Assembly: GCF_001316245.1 (NCBI RefSeq)
Contig: NZ_BBDM01000019.1
Span: 1-47,253, forward strand
From: Vulcanisaeta sp. JCM 14467
Lineage (GTDB): Archaea > Thermoproteota > Thermoprotei > Thermoproteales > Thermocladiaceae
DNA length: 47,253 nucleotides
Reading direction: 5' to 3'
Made by a program: the position numbers and the translations under genes. A model generated the notes under the pieces. The model saw nothing but the letters and a program-made list of their open reading frames with translations. It did no database searches and was not told where the DNA came from. Shown one piece after another: positions 35,029 to 43,796 of this stretch. The stretch's first letter is position 1; the number at the start of each line of letters is the position of its first letter.

Positions 35029-35529
35029 ATGTCTCCCCTTGCTATGGTTAGCACGTACATTGGTGCATTAATAACACTTGGTGTTTTCGCGGTATTATCA
35101 GCCATAGGCATAACCATAACAAAGGACAACCTATACGCAGCAATATACTTGGCCGTGACGACAGGTCTCGTTGGCGCTGTGTATGGATTATTTGGTATAA
35201 CCTACGGCTTCGTACTGATATACCTAATATTCGTGGGCGCCACAATAACGATGACCATAGTCCTGGCGGCCACATATAGGAGGATCGAGTTCAGGGGTGG
35301 TGTGGGCAAGTCCTGGATAATACCAATGCTGCTATTCATAGTCTCAATAATCGTCGCCTCGGCATTCACCAATTATGAGGTGGCACCTGTCACGAGCCAA
35401 TCACTAATAAGCTTCGTCTCAACCTCTGATGGCTTATTACTAATTGCATTACTGGCATCACTCTTAATGGCGATAATGATTGGGTTAATAATGTATTACC
35501 TCGAGGTGAGTAGGGGATGGAGGTCGTGA
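35029..35529 (+). CDS. nuoJ: Complex I (NADH/F420-type dehydrogenase) membrane subunit J
   Basis: 166-residue membrane protein with five predicted helices. Subunit J features include the helix pair DNLYAAIYLAVTTGLVGAVYG and VLIYLIFVGATITMTIVLA, the family's ligand-free channel helices. The start is ATG at 35029 or the in-frame ATG at 35044; the TATA-like CTTAAAAAC lies about 15 or 30 nt upstream respectively, favouring 35044 for leaderless transcription. It overlaps nuoK by 13 nt and forms the first gene of a J-K-N operon. Confidence 0.75.
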   Translation: MSPLAMVSTYIGALITLGVFAVLSAIGITITKDNLYAAIYLAVTTGLVGAVYGLFGITYGFVLIYLIFVGATITMTIVLAATYRRIEFRGGVGKSWIIPMLLFIVSIIVASAFTNYEVAPVTSQSLISFVSTSDGLLLIALLASLLMAIMIGLIMYYLEVSRGWRS

Positions 35530-35849
35530 ATGCAGCCATAATCTATGGCTTCGCATCTATAATACTGATGATTGGATATTACAGCGCATTAAGGGCTAAT
35601 GACCTAATTAGGGTATTAATATCGCTGGAGCTAATGTTCAACGCCATATTCCTGGCGTTGGTTCCGTTCTTTGCCGTAAATGCCGTGGTGGCCCTCGGCA
35701 TCCTCATAGTCACCATATTGTCGTCGTCCACGGAATTCATGACCCTGATAACCGCCATAATGGCGATGGATAGGATTAGGAAGTCAGTAAGGGTTGAGGA
35801 GATTAAAGCTGGTGGTGAACAATATGTCGAATCAAAGAGTAATACTTAA
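35517..35849 (+). CDS. nuoK: Complex I membrane subunit K
   Basis: 110-residue protein with three membrane helices, matching NuoK/MnhC-type subunits: RANDLIRVLISLELMFNAIF carries the conserved membrane glutamate in SLELMFNA, a second acidic residue lies in SSTEFM, and the rest is hydrophobic. The ATG at 35517 overlaps nuoJ. These subunits participate in proton translocation. Confidence 0.85.
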   Translation: MEVVNAAIIYGFASIILMIGYYSALRANDLIRVLISLELMFNAIFLALVPFFAVNAVVALGILIVTILSSSTEFMTLITAIMAMDRIRKSVRVEEIKAGGEQYVESKSNT

Positions 35850-35874
35850 ATCACGTGGATAGGGGTGATGGGTC

Positions 35875-37149
35875 GTGCCCATACCATACACATACATCCT
35901 CCTTGCCTCGGCAATAATTAGCTTAGTCGGTGCAGCACCAACACTGCTCAGTGAGGGTGCCAGGAGGTATTCGTGGATTGCGCCGTTAATAGCAATGATA
36001 ATTCTGCTAATAGCACCAAGCATTTACTTAATGGCCTATGCAGCGTTCCTAGTGGTTATTGGGATACTGGGTATAATCACTTTAATGAGGCTTAACTCTC
36101 CAATAAGGGGTGTTGATTACGTACTGGTTTCGCTAATGATAATAGCCACGGTACTAGCCCTATACACGAGCAACCTAGCCCTAACACTACTATCACTAAT
36201 GCTCGTGTCAGCACCAACATACCTACTAATCCTAATGGGCGACCCAGGCGTTAGTATTGAGGTTGGTATTAAGTACGTGGTCAATATGATAATCGCCACG
36301 GTACTCTTCTTCGTAGGTGCGATAATAATTAGCTCGGGCCCATCACTAATAACCTACATAATAGGCTTCTCCCTACTACTCCTCGGCCTATCCCTAGAGG
36401 TTGGTGCCGCACCAATGCATGAGTGGGTCCCGGATGTATTCACGGCTGGCAATCCAATACCTGTCTCGATAATAGCCTCCATAGCCAAGATAGCCCCATT
36501 CATTGTTGCGGTTAAGATCGTGCTAACGACCATGGGGCTTTACAGGGTACCGCCCTACTACCTGGCATACATAGCCGGTGCCTTCGCCACAATATCGATG
36601 TTCCTGGGCAATATAGGCGCCCTGACCAGTAGGGAGAGCCCAAGGGTCCTTGCCTACTCCTCAATAGCCAACATGGGCTATGTGATGGCGGCATTCGCAG
36701 CCGCGATAATGGGTGCCCAGGAAATGGGCATAACCCTAGGCCTGGCGCTCGTCGGCCTATTACTGCAGTTGTTCATGAATGCCATTGGTAAGATGGGGTT
36801 CTTTAATACCGTGTTCTCAAAGGGTAATAATGCGGTGAGTACCTGGTTAATATCGCTTGCATTCATAGGCACACCGCCACTCCTTGGCTTCTGGTCGAAG
36901 CTGTATATAATATTGGCGTTGGTCTATGGAAATCTGGCATGGCTTGCGGTGCTCTTGGTGATTAACTCCGTGATTTCAGTGCCCTACTACGTGAGGCTTG
37001 CCAGGGAGTTAGGGACTGGGTGGAAGGGTGGTTTGGCTGAGGGCTTGGTAATAGTGTTCACCATACTTGTGCTTTCAACCACCATACCACCATCATGGTT
37101 AATACACCCAATAATGAACCTAATCAATTACCTAATCCTGAGCCTATAA
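35875..37149 (+). CDS. nuoN: Complex I antiporter-like subunit N
   Basis: 424-residue antiporter-like proton-pumping subunit with about 12-14 helices. Family features include LEVGAAPMHEWVPDVFTAGN (the conserved proton-antiporter segment with H/E/W), SIANMGYVMAAFAAAIMG, and FIGTPPLLGFWSKLYII near the C-terminus. GTG at 35875 follows nuoK by 25 nt. L and M subunit genes are not next to it, so the complex I genes must be dispersed, or this is a reduced set. Confidence 0.85.
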   Translation: MPIPYTYILLASAIISLVGAAPTLLSEGARRYSWIAPLIAMIILLIAPSIYLMAYAAFLVVIGILGIITLMRLNSPIRGVDYVLVSLMIIATVLALYTSNLALTLLSLMLVSAPTYLLILMGDPGVSIEVGIKYVVNMIIATVLFFVGAIIISSGPSLITYIIGFSLLLLGLSLEVGAAPMHEWVPDVFTAGNPIPVSIIASIAKIAPFIVAVKIVLTTMGLYRVPPYYLAYIAGAFATISMFLGNIGALTSRESPRVLAYSSIANMGYVMAAFAAAIMGAQEMGITLGLALVGLLLQLFMNAIGKMGFFNTVFSKGNNAVSTWLISLAFIGTPPLLGFWSKLYIILALVYGNLAWLAVLLVINSVISVPYYVRLARELGTGWKGGLAEGLVIVFTILVLSTTIPPSWLIHPIMNLINYLILSL

Positions 37150-37187
37150 CGTACTGCTTAAAATCATAGGTATTTCTTAAAAACGTA

Positions 37188-37757
37188 ATGAGTATTGTCA
37201 GGGGTGTTTATGAGGGATTCACGGCCGTGGTGTACGGCTTCATCCTAGACATAGCCCTCAAGGCCTTGCTATTCATGGGCTTTTCAGACTTGGTATACGA
37301 CGTGTTTCAACTCATAATTGCAATGCTCTGGATTGGTATTAACATGTTTGGTTGGGGTGGGGTTTGCATAGTGAATAGGGGTTCGTGTAGGTTATCGACC
37401 ATATTCAGGTATACGATGTTTATTGTGACTCCACTTATGGCCTTCTCATACCTATTTTACCTATATAGTGACGTGGGCGCTGCTGCATTTCTATTTCTAA
37501 TAGCAGTGAGCATAATACTTGGCTTATCGGTTGCTGGTTACATCGGTGCCTACATGGTTAGTAACCAATTTAGGAGCAATGTGGGTAGGGCTGGTGCAGT
37601 AATCTCCATAGTGGCGGTGATTATGTGGTTAACGCTAATGCCCAGTGTGATGGAGGTTGGAATCGCCATAAATGCATTGGGTGATTTATTAATTGTAATA
37701 ACACTACTCTCGGTTAGGAGGAGGTACGTGCCGACGGTTAGGGTTCATCATAGGTGA
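37188..37757 (+). CDS. Polytopic membrane protein of unknown function
   Basis: 189 residues with about six hydrophobic segments and a CIVNRGSCRL loop between helices 2 and 3 (two cysteines that could bond). ATG at 37188 has a TATA-like CTTAAAAT about 28 nt upstream. No family recognised. It lies on the same strand as the nuoJKN genes, 38 nt downstream, and may be co-transcribed, but its own promoter is suggested. It converges with the DsbA-like gene. Confidence 0.6.
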   Translation: MSIVRGVYEGFTAVVYGFILDIALKALLFMGFSDLVYDVFQLIIAMLWIGINMFGWGGVCIVNRGSCRLSTIFRYTMFIVTPLMAFSYLFYLYSDVGAAAFLFLIAVSIILGLSVAGYIGAYMVSNQFRSNVGRAGAVISIVAVIMWLTLMPSVMEVGIAINALGDLLIVITLLSVRRRYVPTVRVHHR

Positions 37758-37760
37758 TTT

Positions 37761-38309
37761 TTAATAGATGTACATATCCTCAATAAGCTTCATGAGCTTC
37801 ATAGCCCCTGGATAACCAAACATTCCCTGCCCAATATTCTTGATTAAGTTACCAATTATTATCGTTGGTGTACCTGGCGCGCCCAATTCCTTAGCCACGG
37901 ACTTAGCCTCCATAACCCTCTGAAGCTCCTCATTAATGCAGTCATTGTTGGCATCTATGAGGGCTTCCTCGCCCTTCAATTTACCGCTTAAGTATGCCTC
38001 ATAGTGCCTTTTCATGGTTTCCAGGAAGACCATCGGGTCCCTCCTATAGATGCACCTAAATGCGGCATGGAGCCTCTCGACACCCCTATGCACTGGGTAA
38101 TCAACGAAGTATAGCGAAGCCTTACCACTCCTGTACAACTCAACTAGGTAATCACCAACCTCATCCTCAAGCAATGCACATCCTGGGCAGTAAAGGTCGT
38201 AGAAGATTACGATGAGCAGTCTTGGATTCTCAGCCCTAAACCCAAGCCCAACCCTCTCAACTCTCTCTAACACGCCCCTGACATCCTTAATTAACCACTC
38301 GTCAGGCAT
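37761..38309 (-). CDS. DsbA-like thiol-disulfide oxidoreductase with CPGC motif
   Basis: 182-residue DsbA-fold protein. The active-site motif YDLYCPGCALLEDEV (C-P-G-C) is intact near residue 42, and the C-terminal cis-proline region GAPGTPTIIIGN is typical. The middle helical insert carries CIYRRDP and DCINEEL cysteines. No signal peptide is visible at the chosen ATG (38309), which has TTTTAAG about 28 nt upstream; an in-frame upstream start would not be leaderless. If cytosolic, it is a protein-disulfide or general thiol oxidoreductase, as in other hyperthermophiles with disulfide-rich proteins. Confidence 0.8.
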   Translation of the reverse strand: MPDEWLIKDVRGVLERVERVGLGFRAENPRLLIVIFYDLYCPGCALLEDEVGDYLVELYRSGKASLYFVDYPVHRGVERLHAAFRCIYRRDPMVFLETMKRHYEAYLSGKLKGEEALIDANNDCINEELQRVMEAKSVAKELGAPGTPTIIIGNLIKNIGQGMFGYPGAMKLMKLIEDMYIY

Positions 38310-38435
38310 CAAGGCGATTAAGCATGCATCCCTTAAAAGCATTAAAGCTGATTCAAATTACAATGAATGTGCATTGGTATCCGGAACTGAATGTGACCTA
38401 AACCAACTCACAACCACTTAATCTAGACCTACCAC

Positions 38436-39013
38436 TCAGCTTGTTCGTCGCTTAATCACGTGTTTAACGTTTATGTACGTCATCACGGCAACCCACAGGT
38501 CTATAACTACTATTCCATAGGCCTCCTCAGTGGCTGCTGACGGCCATGGGATGACCAACGCTATTAACGGAGCCACTATGCCCAGAAGCAGCGAGAACAG
38601 CCCAAGCCGCCTATCCCTAGCCATTAACGAGCCAATACCCCACGTGATTAACGCCAAATCCATTTGGGCAAAGAACCATGTTGAGACAAAGACGTGAGGT
38701 CTAGTACCCTCATGGTAAATACCTATTAATGCCAGGAATAACCCTGCAATGAATACGAATGCGGAGGCAAAATCCTCAACCTTATTCCTCGATATTAGTA
38801 GTAGGTTTATTGAGTATAAATCGACGAATATCGATGTCGTTATTAATCCGTAATTATATATCCAGGGATCGGTTGCGTGCGATCCTCCCAAGTCGCTGAA
38901 GGCGTTCCTGGTGAATACGAACCAGGGATTAACGCTTATGCTAATGGCTATGAATAGCCAGGCAAGCACCGCGCAATGACGCCCGTATATGTTAGGAATT
39001 GTTTAGCATTCAC
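38436..39013 (-). CDS. DUF998-family membrane protein (one apparent frameshift)
   Basis: 192 residues with about six helices after one C is added at about 38971, which joins QFLTYTGVIAP to VLAWLFIAISI. The NPWFVFTRNAFSDLGGSHATD segment between helices 1 and 2 is the DUF998 signature; later RPHVFVSTWFF and the final helices agree. GTG at 39013 is the inferred start, with TTAAATAAT about 28 nt upstream. Function unknown. Confidence 0.75.
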
Positions 39014-39055
39014 AGATAATGCAGTTTGTGGGAATTATTTAACGCTTAATTTAGC

Positions 39056-40247
39056 CTAAATCTCGACTATTAACGACTCCGTATCCCTCGGGTAATAGGT
39101 TATCACCTCGACATAATCCTCATGAATAACCACGGTATCGGAGTGCCTAAACCCACCGAGACCACTTATGTAGATGCCCGGCTCCACGGTAACGACCATG
39201 CCCGGCCTCAACACGGTATCATCACCAATATCTAGAAATGGCGCCTCATGACCCTCTAAACCAAGTCCATGGCCACTATGATGAAGCAGGTACTCGATTA
39301 CGCCAAGCTCCTTAGCCGTCTTTATAACGGCCCTATCAACATCAGAGGCCTTGACACCAGGCTTTAGGGCATTTAATGCCGAGTCCTGAAGCTTAAGCGC
39401 AATCTCATGGTACTTAGCGACATCGCTGCTTGGCTTGCCAACGAAGAGGTTCCTCTCAAGCTCAGCCATGTAGCCGCCAACGTCTGCCGTTGCGCCAGTC
39501 ACAAGCGCATCCCCAACCTTAATCGGTCTCTCCACACTTATTGAATGTGGATAAGCGCCATGCTCACCAACCTGACCCCTAAAGCCCGCGTAGGCAGGTA
39601 TTCAGACCTCAGCGGCCTATACCCAGGTCCTAGGGCCTTCTTCATCATTAATGATGCATCAAGTGACGCCCTCAACGAGACTTCATAATCATACATGCCA
39701 GGCGCAGTATAGTCCTGAAGGAGAGAGTGAGCGAGATTGGCCCATTTCGCGCTTTCCCTAAGCAGTTCTATCTCAACGTCACTCTTTATTAACCTCATGG
39801 AGTATACATCATCCGATATATTAACAAACTTCGCATTTGGAAGGAGCTTGGTCAGGCTCGGCCCCCTGTAACCCCAGTAACTTACGTAGCCTGGCGATGA
39901 GTCATAACCAATAACTAAACTATCGAGGTGAAGCTCCCTAAGCCAGTCAGCAAATAACCGTATTGGGTGGACCTCACCAGGGTAGTCCCTGTACGTGTAT
40001 ACCCTACTCACGAGCTTCGTCTGACTCATCACATGATCCTCTCGAGAAGGGGCCCAAAGAAGTATATTTCGCCATTCCTACGTATGACAACCGCAGCCGG
40101 CCTCTCGGTTTGTAAGTAATAAAACCCAATGAAGTAAGCAATGTTTATGGGATTAACTATGTAAGCAGCATCTAGCTTCTTCTCATCCATCACCTTATAA
40201 AGCAGGTTTAACCTTCTCTCAAACTCCTTAATCGGTACTATGTACAT
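39056..40247 (-). CDS. M24-family Xaa-Pro aminopeptidase-like protein (two apparent frameshifts)
   Basis: 397 residues. The N-terminal creatinase domain (FERRLNLLYKVMDEKKLDAAYI, GFYYLQTERPAAVVIR) precedes the pita-bread catalytic domain. Metal-site segments are TADVGGYMAELERN, HHSGHGLGLEGHEAPF, and TVEPGIY. The last ligand, normally glutamate in R-x-E-D, is RHSDTVV here, so metal binding may be altered. The frame breaks at about 40030 (one G missing, giving IMVMSQTK) and about 39595 (one base missing before YAGFRGQVGEHGAYPH). Dipeptidase/aminopeptidase activity is a family inference. Confidence 0.75.
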
Positions 40248-40291
40248 ACCTCCATTAGCACTTTAGGATTATTTTTAATGAATTACCTACA

Positions 40292-40737
40292 TCAACCAAA
40301 TAAATTAACCTCCGGGACATTCTCCGTAGTGGCCTTTTCGCTAAGCACGTCATTGCTAATCTCAATGACGTACTTGAGCCTTGCCGTGTAAACAACGTTA
40401 TTACTCTCCTCACCACTTGGCGTCAGTGGTATCTCGCCGGTCACCCTGCATAGCCCTTCTCCTCATTATCCCTCATTAACTTCCAAACCATGTTAATACT
40501 GTACTTACCACCAACATCCTTAACATCCCACGCCCTCTCACCAGGCGTTAGGCCGTAGTCCGTTGAGAAGGACTTAACCAACTGCATGAAGCTCGTACCA
40601 GAGTCGTCAAGTGGCACGGATAGGCCAGCCTCCCTAGGCCACCTCTCAAGTCTCTTCTTCCTAGCATCCTCACTAGCCGACTTACTAATTTTAATCGGCA
40701 CCTCCAAGTCCCTCTCATACACCGTCGTGAAGCTCAT
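40292..40737 (-). CDS. Hypothetical protein, two halves joined by one apparent frameshift
   Basis: 148 residues after one base is added at about 40447. The first part is polar (SFTTVYERDLEVPIKISKS, RKKRLERWPREAGLS, WDVKDVGGKYSINMVWKLMR). The rejoined tail reads VTGEIPLTPSGEESNNVVYT and ends ENVPEVNLFG. Both parts have normal codon use and the repaired length is divisible by three. No family recognised and no transmembrane or nucleotide-binding motif seen. ATG at 40737 has a T-rich TATA-like region upstream. Confidence 0.45.
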
Positions 40738-40844
40738 CAAGCCTACGCAATGCAAAACCAAAATAAAAACACTTTCCTCAACGACTTAATTAGATACGCA
40801 TGGTAAATGACCCTCGCCCCTCTGGTGACCTAAGACCCTCATGC

Positions 40845-41327
40845 CTAGGAATTGTGTTGTAGCCCCTTGACGATTTCCTTTAGTCTTCCAATTAGTTCTA
40901 GGACTGCCTGCCTATGTATTTCGAATCCTTCCTTACTCATGAAGTTGTGGTAGAAGTTTGCGTGGAGTCTCTCGGCCATGCTGAAGCCTGTTAGGAGTGC
41001 CTTGTCATGGGTCTCCTCGTATAGTTTATCGATTATTACGTCGTAATCCCTATGACTATAATGCTCCCAACCCCTCAACTCACCTATGGCATTCAACAAC
41101 GCAGTAACCGCACCCCAGTACTTCTCGCCGGCCTGCGCCAAATCGCCCTTGCTATACAACTCCTCCGCACTCCTCAGATAATCCTCACTAAGCCTAAGGT
41201 AAACCTCAACCCTACGTGGGGGATCGAGCTTCTCAGCTATCAAATCAACGATAAACAACTCAACATCCCTGCCACCAGTCAATTCCCTCAACAGCTCCGC
41301 TACAGTGGGCGATAGTATTAATGCCAC
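40845..41327 (-). CDS. PaREP1-family protein, intact copy
   Basis: 160 residues beginning ALILSPTVAELLRELTGGRD. The PaREP1 core is clear: RRVEVYLRLSEDYLRSAEEL, KGDLAQAGEKYWGAVTALLN, then HRDYDVIIDKLYEETHDKAL and a histidine-rich FSMAERLHANFYHNF. GTG at 41327 is chosen because TTTAAATT lies about 28 nt before it. It is the intact relative of the copy at 32.7 kb, though clearly divergent from it. The C/D-box RNA candidate lies immediately upstream on the same strand. Confidence 0.8.
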   Translation of the reverse strand: MALILSPTVAELLRELTGGRDVELFIVDLIAEKLDPPRRVEVYLRLSEDYLRSAEELYSKGDLAQAGEKYWGAVTALLNAIGELRGWEHYSHRDYDVIIDKLYEETHDKALLTGFSMAERLHANFYHNFMSKEGFEIHRQAVLELIGRLKEIVKGLQHNS

Positions 41328-41415
41328 GCATATAAACACCAACACTAAAATTTAAACCCTCCACATATAATGCTGTGTTCATCGCATGTCATTATTATAG
41401 TAAAAATATTATGAG

Positions 41416-41468
41416 TCAGCTAACACCTTACTCTTCACTGGTCTGGACAGCCATCGCATCATCACTAA
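41416..41468 (-). ncRNA. C/D-box small RNA (snoRNA-like) candidate
   Basis: On the minus strand box C is GTGATGA (41465-41459), a perfect consensus. D' is CAGA (41445-41442), C' is GTGAAGA (41438-41432) and D is CTGA (41419-41416). The spacings are C to D' 13 nt, D' to C' 3 nt and C' to D 12 nt, the arrangement of archaeal 2'-O-methylation guides. A TATA-like CTTTTAAAAC (centred near 41491) would place the transcription start within a few bases of box C. D' is one mismatch off and C' one mismatch off. The targets of the two guide stretches (GTAAGGTGTTAG before D and TGCGATGGCTGTC before D') were not determined. Confidence 0.6.
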
Positions 41469-41486
41469 TGATTGTAACGGGTTCAC

Positions 41487-41497
41487 GTTTTAAAAGC
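41487..41497 (-). promoter_or_regulatory. TATA box of the C/D-box RNA candidate
   Basis: CTTTTAAAAC on the minus strand is centred about 26 nt before the predicted RNA start next to box C. The box lies just outside the coding end of the convergent-side Fe-S gene, supporting an independent transcript. Confidence 0.5.
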
Positions 41498-42429
41498 CTA
41501 TTCTGCCTCGATTACCTCGTTTATATCCAGGACCTGGACCTCGCCATCCGCATTCCTGCCGAGGTTTGCTAGGCATATTGGGCATACCGTCATCACAGTC
41601 CTTGAGAGCTTGGCGAGGTTCTCAATCCTGATCTTCGCTATCTTCCTCGATAATTCAGGGCTTAGTGATTCTAGTGGTCCTCCGCAGCATGTCGATGTCT
41701 CCTTACCAGTTATTAATGGGTCCTCAACATGCTTAACGCCGGCGTTGTCGAGTATTGACCTGTAGACGTCATACTTACCGAGGTACCTGGCGTATAGGCA
41801 TGAGTCGTGGATAACAACCTCACTACTTATTTTCGGCCTTACCTTGACGCTCCTGACCAGGTCTAGGTAGTTCACGACTTCGAAGTCTAGTTTGAAGTAG
41901 TTCGAGGCTACGTTGGTTAGGATGTTGTGGGTGTGTGGGTCGATGGTTATGACTCTCTTAACGCCGTACTTCCTGAAGGTCCTTAGTACCGTGTTCTCGA
42001 AGTACTCTAGGAATGCATCCTCAGCGCCGATTTCATGGAGTAGGGCGCCGCTGTATGGTTCGTCCTCGTAGAGGAAGCCGAAGTTGGTCCCAGCCTTGGT
42101 TAATGCCCTTGCTATGTTCTTCAATATGTTGTTGGCCCTGTCTATATCAGCCCTGTTGGGCTTTATCACGAAGCCCGCGAACCTGGAGAGAATCCCAGCC
42201 AAACCACTTAGTGGCGTTCCCCTGACTTTCTCTATCCAGGGCACCAATTGATTGATCATTGGGGCCATTTGGTATAGGCAGGACGTGTATATTATCGTGT
42301 CCCCACCCTGGGTATGTTTAGGTCCTTGGCCCACTCGGTGCAGTAGGACTTATCCATTGGTATTGGCAGGCCATTAGAATTGAGACTTCTGCTCATTATG
42401 TCGACCAGAGTCCTAACCCAACTCTCCAA
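41498..42429 (-). CDS. CCG-domain Fe-S protein, HdrB/GlcF-like (one apparent frameshift)
   Basis: 310 residues after one C is added at about 42310, joining TEWAKDLNIP to QGGDTIIYTSCLYQMAP. Cysteine-rich domain features are HDSCLYARYLG, STCCGGPLESLSPELSRKIA, and VCPICLANLGR, i.e. the C...CCG...C-x-x-C pattern that in HdrB-type proteins binds a noncubane cluster. An N-terminal first domain has only SCLYQM. Partner subunits with classical [4Fe-4S] ferredoxin domains are not adjacent. It may be part of a quinone/heterodisulfide or lactate/glycolate oxidoreductase. TTG at 42429 is an inferred start. Confidence 0.75.
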
Positions 42430-42505
42430 GTGAATTCACCAAACCTAATTACGTTACTTAATATTTAAACATTGTTTACTATCAATATTGAATATAAATT
42501 AATAA

Positions 42506-43167
42506 TCATGCAACCTTACCGCCCTTAATATAGAAGGTGACCCTAGACTTATTAATAATTGCATCAAGATTACAATCACACTTAAGGAACACTTTCATTA
42601 GTCCAAGTAGGTAACCCCTAGTGAAGGGTAGTCCAGCGTCTAAGTCGAAGGGTTCCAGTAGGGATACATTAATGACATACCCATTCTTATCCATGGACAT
42701 GTTAATGTTCTCAATACCCCTCGTCAGGTTCATAACGACTAGCATGTTTATTGCAGTCTCAAGGACCTTACTCATGGCCGCGTTAGACGGTATCTCATAC
42801 TTCGTCCTGAGCATTGTACTAGCCATGGATAGTCCCATCTCATAGCCGAGCTTCGTGAGGAAGGAGTGGACCTCGGTGCCTCCCTGAATCATGTGCATCA
42901 GTATACTCCTCAGGATCTCCTTGTCAAAGCCCACCAACTCCATGGGTGCCTCGTGCTCGCCCAAATATCATGAACACCATTAATGTTCCTCAACTTATCA
43001 AGTGCGCTTATTGGCAATGAGTCGCTGAGTCTCATGGCGATTACCCTCTCGGTCTCCGAGGGTATCGAAACGAAGACCCACTCAATGCTGGCGTAGTCCT
43101 TAATCACGCCGGTTAATTCATGAAGCATCCCACGCCTATTGGCGGTCTTAATGACGAGTAAGGTCAT
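42506..43167 (-). CDS. ACT-domain protein with a C-terminal V4R-like domain (one apparent frameshift)
   Basis: 220 residues after one G is added at 42960-42962, which joins INGVHDIWG to EHEAPMELVGFDKEILRSI. The N-terminal 75 residues form an ACT domain (LLVIKTANRRGMLHELTGVI, WVFVSIPSETERVIAMRLS). The rest resembles a V4R-type small-molecule-binding domain: GYEMGLSMAS, a helical middle, and GYLLGLMKVFLKCDCNLDAI with two cysteines. No DNA-binding domain is visible, so it may be a ligand-sensing partner. The V4R assignment is tentative. Confidence 0.5.
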
Positions 43168-43283
43168 TAATGATTTACTAAAACACAGAGACTTTAAACC
43201 AGACTGGTCGTGGTTCCGATAAATTATTTAGAGGTGTGGTGTAGGTAAGAATTTATTAAGGCATTAGGTTCCCTATCGTTGAT

Positions 43284-43708
43284 ATGGGTAGTGAGGTTAA
43301 TTATGATGAGCTTTACATGAAGTTACTGGATAGAGCCTACACATTAATAACGCCCAGGATTCAGAGGAGACAGGAGATACCAAAGCTGAGTATTCAGGTT
43401 CAACCTAAGAAAACAATTATCCAGAATTTTAGGGATGTTGCACAGAGACTTAATAGGGACCCGACGCACATAGCCAGGTTCTTCCTTAAGGAGTTGGCGC
43501 TTCCTGGCAATATTGAGGGCAATACCTTTGTCCTGTATGCGAGAGGAGCCCAAGGACTCTTGAGGCTGTTTACGAGCGATATATCAAGTTCTACGTTGAG
43601 TGCCCTGTGTGCCATTCAATAGATACTTACCTGGAGAGGGAGGGTAGGATATACGTACTCGTGTGCACAGCATGTGGTGCAAGGACTCCTAGGAAGGGTA
43701 TTAGTTAA
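43284..43708 (+). CDS. Translation initiation factor 2 beta subunit (one apparent frameshift)
   Basis: aIF2-beta, 141 residues as usual, with the helix region [20 protein letters not shown] and [17 protein letters not shown]. Adding one G at 43545 ([18 protein letters not shown]) restores the zinc ribbon [10 protein letters not shown] and [12 protein letters not shown] with four cysteines and the stop at 43706-43708. As sequenced it would end at CAIQ and lose the zinc domain, which is implausible for an essential factor. ATG at 43284 has ATTTATTAAG about 28 nt upstream. Confidence 0.9.
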
Positions 43709-43762
43709 TTTTCAATTACTAGGTTAAAGTATGCGAAGCCAGTAATTTATATTGACGAAGAA

Positions 43763-43776
43763 GGGTTTTTATTTAC
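43763..43776 (+). promoter_or_regulatory. TATA box of the radical SAM gene
   Basis: GGGTTTTTATTTAC is centred about 28 nt before the GTG at 43797, which decides the start of the radical SAM gene. Confidence 0.5.
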
Positions 43777-43796
43777 TACAGGTATGCAGTAGGTCT

